Part shown: positions 58,629 to 64,000 of the stretch, in pieces | Position numbering within the stretch: the first letter of the stretch is position 1 | Layout of the letters: each line of letters starts with the position of its first letter | Origin: Chlorophyllum brunneum | Lineage: Eukaryota; Basidiomycota; Agaricomycetes; Agaricales; Agaricaceae | DNA length: 64,000 bases | Reading direction: 5' to 3' | Assembly (NCBI GenBank): GCA_963576785.1 | Contig: OY756147.1 | Location: 1,426,001-1,490,000 of the forward strand | Translations under genes and position numbers: made by a program | The notes under the pieces: model-generated | Seen by the model: only the letters and a program-made list of their open reading frames with translations | Databases searched by the model: none | Told to the model about the DNA's origin: nothing

Positions 58629-59908
58629 CTGCACAAGGAATTGACGCGGCGGGACGCATCAATCTGCTGATGGCAGCTGAAGCGAACATCACACGAGCTA
58701 TGGACACCAATAATTCATTTCAAACACCCCCGTCATAATGACCAACAAAGTGTTGTCAGGATACCTATCTACCTACTCACTGTACCAAATCAAAGTGCTA
58801 TCAAGTCAAAACCTCTCGCATGCCAAGTCAATCCTAAGCCCAAATTATGTGGAAACACAATCATGAATCCACATCTTGATCAAGGACCTAAGTCTCTTGA
58901 ACAATTATTGACGGACTTTAAGTCTCATCAATGGTTCCGAGCCATACACGGCGTCGAAATAGGGGTTTCTCCATGGTACATCACTTCGAAGCTTGCAAGG
59001 CAAGCCCAAAGCAATGCATTGCATGGATGAAGAGGGATAGGCCGGAAAGACGATGCATAAAACTATGCATTGGCAGCGAAAAGGATTTGACTGATAAGCA
59101 GTCGTCCACAAGCCCAAAATCGAATGGACCAAGTAGAGGGTGGAGAAGGTGGAACATTGCAGCCATGATCCACTGTGCTGCGACGGACCTGCCCTGAAGC
59201 GATTTCCCACGAGATCTGATTGGTGGGCTATCTCTGAATTCAAAGCTACTATTTGAGATGAGCTGGTGGCGGCACTTTCAAATGCTCACAACGCCACACC
59301 CACCTTACCTGGAATGACATACATAATTTTCATCATCACAACGGCGCCCTCCCGGCCCACTTCACTTGCGCCTATGGTAGCGCGGTGACCGATAGCCGAT
59401 TCGTTGCTATTCATAAACTATTAGTTCCAGGGTTTCTCTTTGAAGATTCCAAGTTTGCCAAGTAATTTTCCCATGAGAATTCATAGAGTATATTAATTTT
59501 TCAGGTATCGAACCTTTTCGAATTCAAACAATGACACAGCCAGTGGCTCCCAGTTTAAGCCTTTAATAACGTCCATGACCTCAGAAAGAAAACTCAGATG
59601 AATGACCTGGGCGATAGCACAAGGGTATACCAGGCTTGTGCGCTCCAGCCACCACAAACCCAAACCCAGGATCTAAGGATGCAAAAATAAATACTACCGA
59701 TGCGACGCCCTCAGCAACAAATGTAGGATCAAGGAACCTAAAAGCAAAATCAGCCACAAAACTGAGGAAGTAAGAGGGAGCGGAAGAACCTAACGTTATA
59801 CTGCTTTCCCTGTGCGTCCTTCGTCAACGCTTCTGTCTACCAGAGTGGAGACCGTGATGCCAATACTTTCCGGCTGGCTCTGATGACCAATACCATCATT
59901 AAAATTCA
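58629..59908. other. Gene-poor stretch
   Basis: About 1.28 kb, holding the RAD17 promoter and the 3' flank of the DUF6534 gene. Short frames at 58905-59243 on both strands look fortuitous. Confidence 0.4.
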
Positions 59909-61598
59909 CTACCTGTGGTCGACAAAAGTTGCACAAACCTTCTCACTGGAATTGAAAGTGGCACGAGGTTGTACAAATCCAGGATCGCTGCGAAACCCCC
60001 TAAATCCGCCCTCGGAAAGCTGAGAAAGATGGATAGAGACCGGCTCATCCAGGTTCTTGCGCAGGCCTTCGCGGGCATTGAGGCTGTATTTGCAAGGTAA
60101 ATACACCAGCTAAGTCTAAAAAGGCAGAAATCTTACGATGCGAGGTAGGAGTTGAGATAAACTGGGAGATTTACTATATTAGTCAACGTGTCTGGGGAAA
60201 GTTGCGGTCGTCTCACGTTTGCTGAGTAAAAGATAGAACCCTGATTGATCCATGAGTACCTGTCTCACCACTTGAATCACAGAATCATTCACCAAGGAAA
60301 ATGAAGTTATTTGGCATCACAGCGTACGTGATCATGCCAGCGGCCGCATCCAGACTATTCCAAGTTCCGTGCATAAATATCTAGTCTGAGATTCGGGGGG
60401 GGGGATAGAACGTACGCAACGAGAAGACCAGTGTTGATTGTGTAGGTCATGAGAGATTGAATGAGGGTGTCGGTTCCCCGAAAGCCAGTACGAGAGCTCC
60501 ACAGATAGTAGCACAGCGAAAGGGCCACCAGAAGATCCGATCCTGTTCCGGATGCAAAGCTGAGGTAGAACAGCGACTGAACGGATGAATCATCAAGCAG
60601 GATATCAAACAATATTGACCGAAACCCGTACCGATAGTAACTTAAGATCTGGGAAGCTACCAATGACGAATGCTTTTCCTGTGATGACTTTGAAGACAAG
60701 CAGCCTCAGTAAAGCGGCTAACTCGGGTCACATCTCCACTTACCGACACCAACAACTGCGGTAAGATACATAAGAATCAGATCTTGTAGTATGATGAAGA
60801 TGCGAGCAACGAACCCAGGTCAGTGGTTGATACTACCATCTTGTTCAAGTTCAATGTAGTGCGCAGCCGAAGACAAGAAAAACTTACAATAAGGCTTGTG
60901 AGAAATACGTTCTTTTCGCTCACTGGACAATGCGGCATCAGTGATATTTCGAACGTTGCCAGGAGCTAAATAAACCCACGTCGCCACACACGATGAGCGA
61001 ACAACGATCGAATGATGAAGTTGGAAACAGACTAGACAGAGTCAGATTCGTGCCCAGGATGCTGGATAGAGCACTTACGGTGGCCAAAACATGAGTCTAG
61101 GATCGTCTGTGTTAGTATGCAAACTGAGGAAAATACCGGCCGGACGCACGATAACGCTCCACTCGACTTTGAGCATGGCTTGCGGCCTCAGATAGTTTGT
61201 TACCATGTAGTAATACATAAAGTGACCGTTGAGGACGGCATCAAACGTATCCAGAGCCCTGGAGAGGTGCTTCAGAAGGAGAGAGAAATAACAGGGTACA
61301 ACGCCACATACCAGAGGAACATAATCTGTTTATCCCCAATGCACAGAGCACCCGTCAGGAGAAGTCGTATATGTATATGTCACGGGTCGTTCTCACCAGC
61401 CACCTCAACCAGACCTTATCCTTCGATCCCTTAATAAAGTAGTTGTATGTCTGCACGCAGGTCACCCCGTAGAGCCTACGGGAGTTGAGTCTCGAAAGAG
61501 AGAATGATACAAGAAACTCACGCAGTCGCGACCAGACCTCCTACCAACAACGCCCCCAGTGTATTATCGAATTTCAAGTCTATCGAGTTGAGTGCCAT
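59909..61598 (-). CDS. DUF6534 seven-helix membrane protein
   Basis: Fifteen exons (61522-61598, 61397-61475, 61312-61325, 61150-61258, 61079-61096, 60980-61031, 60888-60922, 60815-60839, 60744-60755, 60632-60687, 60416-60576, 60293-60354, 60217-60240, 60137-60161, 59909-60083) close in phase to 307 aa. It belongs to the Agaricomycete-expanded seven-helix DUF6534 family, function unknown. Family words appear in order: LGALLVGGLVATALYGVTCV, QTYNYF, ALDTFDAVLNGHFMYYYMV, FIIRSLFAHRVWRLS, DLVVGVVITGKAFVIGSFPD, SDLLVALSLCYYLWSSRTGF, DTLIQSLMTYTINTGLL, AVMPNNFIFLGFYLLLSKLY and LASLNARE. A polar cytosolic tail of 55 residues follows. Exons of 12, 14, 18 and 24 nt are needed to keep the family sequence. 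No single exon would reveal the gene. Confidence 0.85.
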
Positions 61599-64000
61599 CT
61601 TGAACCTAAGGTTTTGAGGGCAGCCGCGGGGGGAGTTAAGCGGGTGGAGCAAGCACCAAAGAATCGGCGGCGTAAAAGGGAAGCGACAGTAGAACAAGGG
61701 GGACCGTGGCACAAGAGGAGGGAAGTCCGGTGTTTAAGTATCCCAATCACAAAAAAAGGTGGTGCAGAGAAATCTCGACCCATATGGATACTGCCACTAG
61801 AATATGCTAAGAACATGTCACAGGGAACTTATTTGTGAATCAGATCTTCTTTGTCCCGACGTGCGAGAAAATAGATCCATCCTGTTCCAAGCCATGTTGT
61901 TACCTAAAAAGTCTCTGGGGTAAGTTACCAACAAGGGCATCAATGATCAATGCTCAGGCGGTAAAAGAGCGAATGTGGGATCAAAGATGAGAAGACCAGG
62001 TTTGTCTCTGGATGAGAGCGCTCAAACCGGGTACACCTTCGGACACATGCCGCGGTGGAGATGGATTCCTGGTAGTAGGTAGGGAAGCTCGTTCATTAGC
62101 CGTCATTTCGTGGCCCGTCGGAAAGCATGGTTGTTTGGGATGATTTTGGCGGACTTCTCCCAAACAAACCACCACATACCACCCACTACCCATCTTGTGA
62201 AGTGTCTTGTTGCAGCCCTCCCGGAAGCGTGGGACCATTTACGAAGGTCACTGCATAGAGCTTCATTCAAGTCTACAGAATGTTTGCGAAAGCCCGGACC
62301 CAATTCATCTCTTAGCAAAACCACATTGAGCCGATTTTGAAGCTGCCAGGATGGCCGCAACGGTCGGTGATGTTCCAACAGATTCGGATACACACCGGAC
62401 GGCGTGGGCGTGGACGTGATGACCAACAGCACGCGGTCAATTTAACGGCATCTGCTGAATATTATTGCGGTAAGGGACTAAACCCAGCCAAATACCCCGC
62501 ATTTTTGCATGATATCATATCCGCCAGGTCCAAAGGAGCTTTCGGAAAGCCGTCACTGTCGGTCCCGAGGAGGACCTACTGCAATCTCAGGCTGGCAACA
62601 TCGTCTTCTTGGAACCACGACCCCACTTGACTCCTCCCGGAGCAGCATTGTACAGTTGCTTGTGATAATGAAAAGCACTTCGAGCCGTTCGTCGAAACTT
62701 GGCAACACCCCCGAACCGGGTCTATTGTCCCCGACGACCCAGGAATGTTGCAATATTAAATAGTGGAAGTCGGTCACCCCGAAGTGACACCACTCTGACT
62801 TAATGGTCACGACCAAAAAGCTTAAGCTTAGAATCTCGCTAATATTCGCCCCCAACTCCACCGTCCCATGTCGCTTTCAACGACCCTTCCAGGCAATGTC
62901 ACTCGAGACCGACCCCTTAATTTCACACAGACGATGGCAAGATGCAAAAGAGGGATCGATGATAGCAAATCCCCCCTCCCCCCTCCCCCCCCCCCCATAA
63001 ACTGGTGGGAGGTCATAGCCCACTTCATTCCATTGACTTTACAGAATTTCTCTCTCCTGAATCAATCTTCTGGCTTCGAAGTGTATCACAACAACGCTGT
63101 CGACCGTAAAACCCAGATCAAACAGCAATCGCCACCTGCTACTCAATACCGACCAGACTATGATTGGTTTTCGAACTCTGGATCAGCGCTCAGTACATAC
63201 TTCCCAACTTCGGTTTTGGAATATCGCAACATACATTGAGACCGCCCACTCTACACTTTATTAAACCATTTATCAGCTTCCTCGCGCTCGCCGCCCACAG
63301 AACATCAACTTTGCCCACAAAATAACATTCATCTTCTTCCTCTTCCCATTCTCCACGCATCATGATACCGTCTGTCCCAGGGGTTCAATCTCGCTCCCTG
63401 TCATTGATCGTCCCACCACGGTTTTACGGCACCACTACACACGGGTGACGAAAAAAATATCTAGAAGAGTACCTCGCCGTTTTCCAAACTTTCCCACTGT
63501 CGACTTCTCCATCAAAAAAACCCATTATCCATATGTCACGATCAAAGCTAAAACTGAGCGGCAAATCCCTCGGACCCGTAGGCGATAATTAATTATAATT
63601 AAAACTCTCATCAAGTGTATACTGACCCTCAGCGCCCAGACTGAAATACTGTTCCTTTATCACCCCACGCTTCGGCTGGACTTTGATAGTCCATTTGATA
63701 ACCAAGTGAGGTATAGTGGTGGTAGGACAATGTGTAGCAGTCACGGTGGAAGCTACTCCGACATTAGTATCGACTAAATCCATTTGTATACATCGCCTCA
63801 TGCGACAACTACCCATGCTCTATCAGACATGACCTTAAGAGCGCGAATATCTTCGATCAGTTTTCTGTTAATTATATTTCCAAACACGCTCCTCCTGTGA
63901 TCTACCCCCCAGAAATTCAAGAGTAAATTACAGTGTATACACTGAAAACTGGGTACCAGCAATTAAATGGGGGCTGGATTGCCCCCCGTTGAAAATTCGT
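61599..64000. other. Gene-poor right end
   Basis: About 2.4 kb. Plus-strand frames at 62110-62340, 62337-62630 and 62868-63239 overlap and lack clear motifs. One contains ALPEAWDHLRRSL and the next SAEYYCGKG, which faintly recall copia gag (UBN2 and zinc knuckle), but no reverse transcriptase, integrase or LTR is seen. A 75-codon minus frame at 63589-63816 is unassigned. Confidence 0.4.
62971..62996 (+). repeat. Poly-C tract
   Basis: A 26-nt tract that is all C apart from two T. Such runs are prone to slippage and sequencing error. Confidence 0.85.

Noticed and set aside
1..64000. CRISPR arrays, bacterial operons, plasmid or phage features
   Set aside because: No spaced direct repeats or prokaryotic signals are seen; the intron-rich genes show a fungal nuclear genome.

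Overview
The window is nuclear DNA of a filamentous basidiomycete, most likely an Agaricomycete. Genes lie on both strands and are cut by many short GT-AG introns (mostly 45-65 nt). Two gene families typical of mushroom-forming fungi are present: a DUF6534 seven-helix protein and a second multi-pass membrane family. The tRNA genes carry introns, and there are no operons, ribosome binding sites or CRISPR arrays. Most genes are invisible as single open frames. The models below were built by joining exons by hand; phases close at every junction, but coordinates may be off by a base or two.

Left third (1-23 kb): a small coiled-coil protein gene; a gene-poor 3 kb; tRNA-Asp and tRNA-Lys side by side; ATG12 in five small exons; a multi-pass membrane protein; 2.6 kb without clear genes; an NYN-domain nuclease-like gene directly behind a long disordered-protein gene, possibly one gene; a pyridoxamine-phosphate-oxidase-like gene and the SUMO E1 subunit UBA2 diverging around a second tRNA-Asp that has an intron; a GH71 alpha-1,3-glucanase.

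Middle (23-42 kb): two paralogous serine palmitoyltransferase small-subunit genes 10.6 kb apart on opposite strands. Between them lie a large disordered four-helix membrane protein and two small GTPase-like paralogs, one of which has lost the P-loop lysine. Then come a ferric reductase, the tryptophan-biosynthesis gene TRP4 and, tail to tail with it, the kynurenine-pathway gene BNA1.

Right third (42-64 kb): a proline/serine/threonine-rich protein sharing a divergent promoter with BNA1, with two perfect inverted repeats at its exact centre; an intact cytochrome P450; an F-box-like gene; a cysteine-rich, probably GPI-anchored surface protein with a polyglycine tract; eIF3a; a broken fragment of an F-box-like paralog; the checkpoint clamp-loader gene RAD17; and a 15-exon DUF6534 gene with several micro-exons. 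The last 2.4 kb holds no gene I can support.

The genes do not form one pathway. Functional links visible here are tryptophan synthesis (TRP4) next to tryptophan breakdown (BNA1), and two ubiquitin-like systems (ATG12, UBA2). No complete new system is evident. The strongest unusual signals are the pseudo-GTPase pair, the palindromic BNA1 promoter, the intron-containing tRNA-Asp, the micro-exon gene and the possible NYN fusion.
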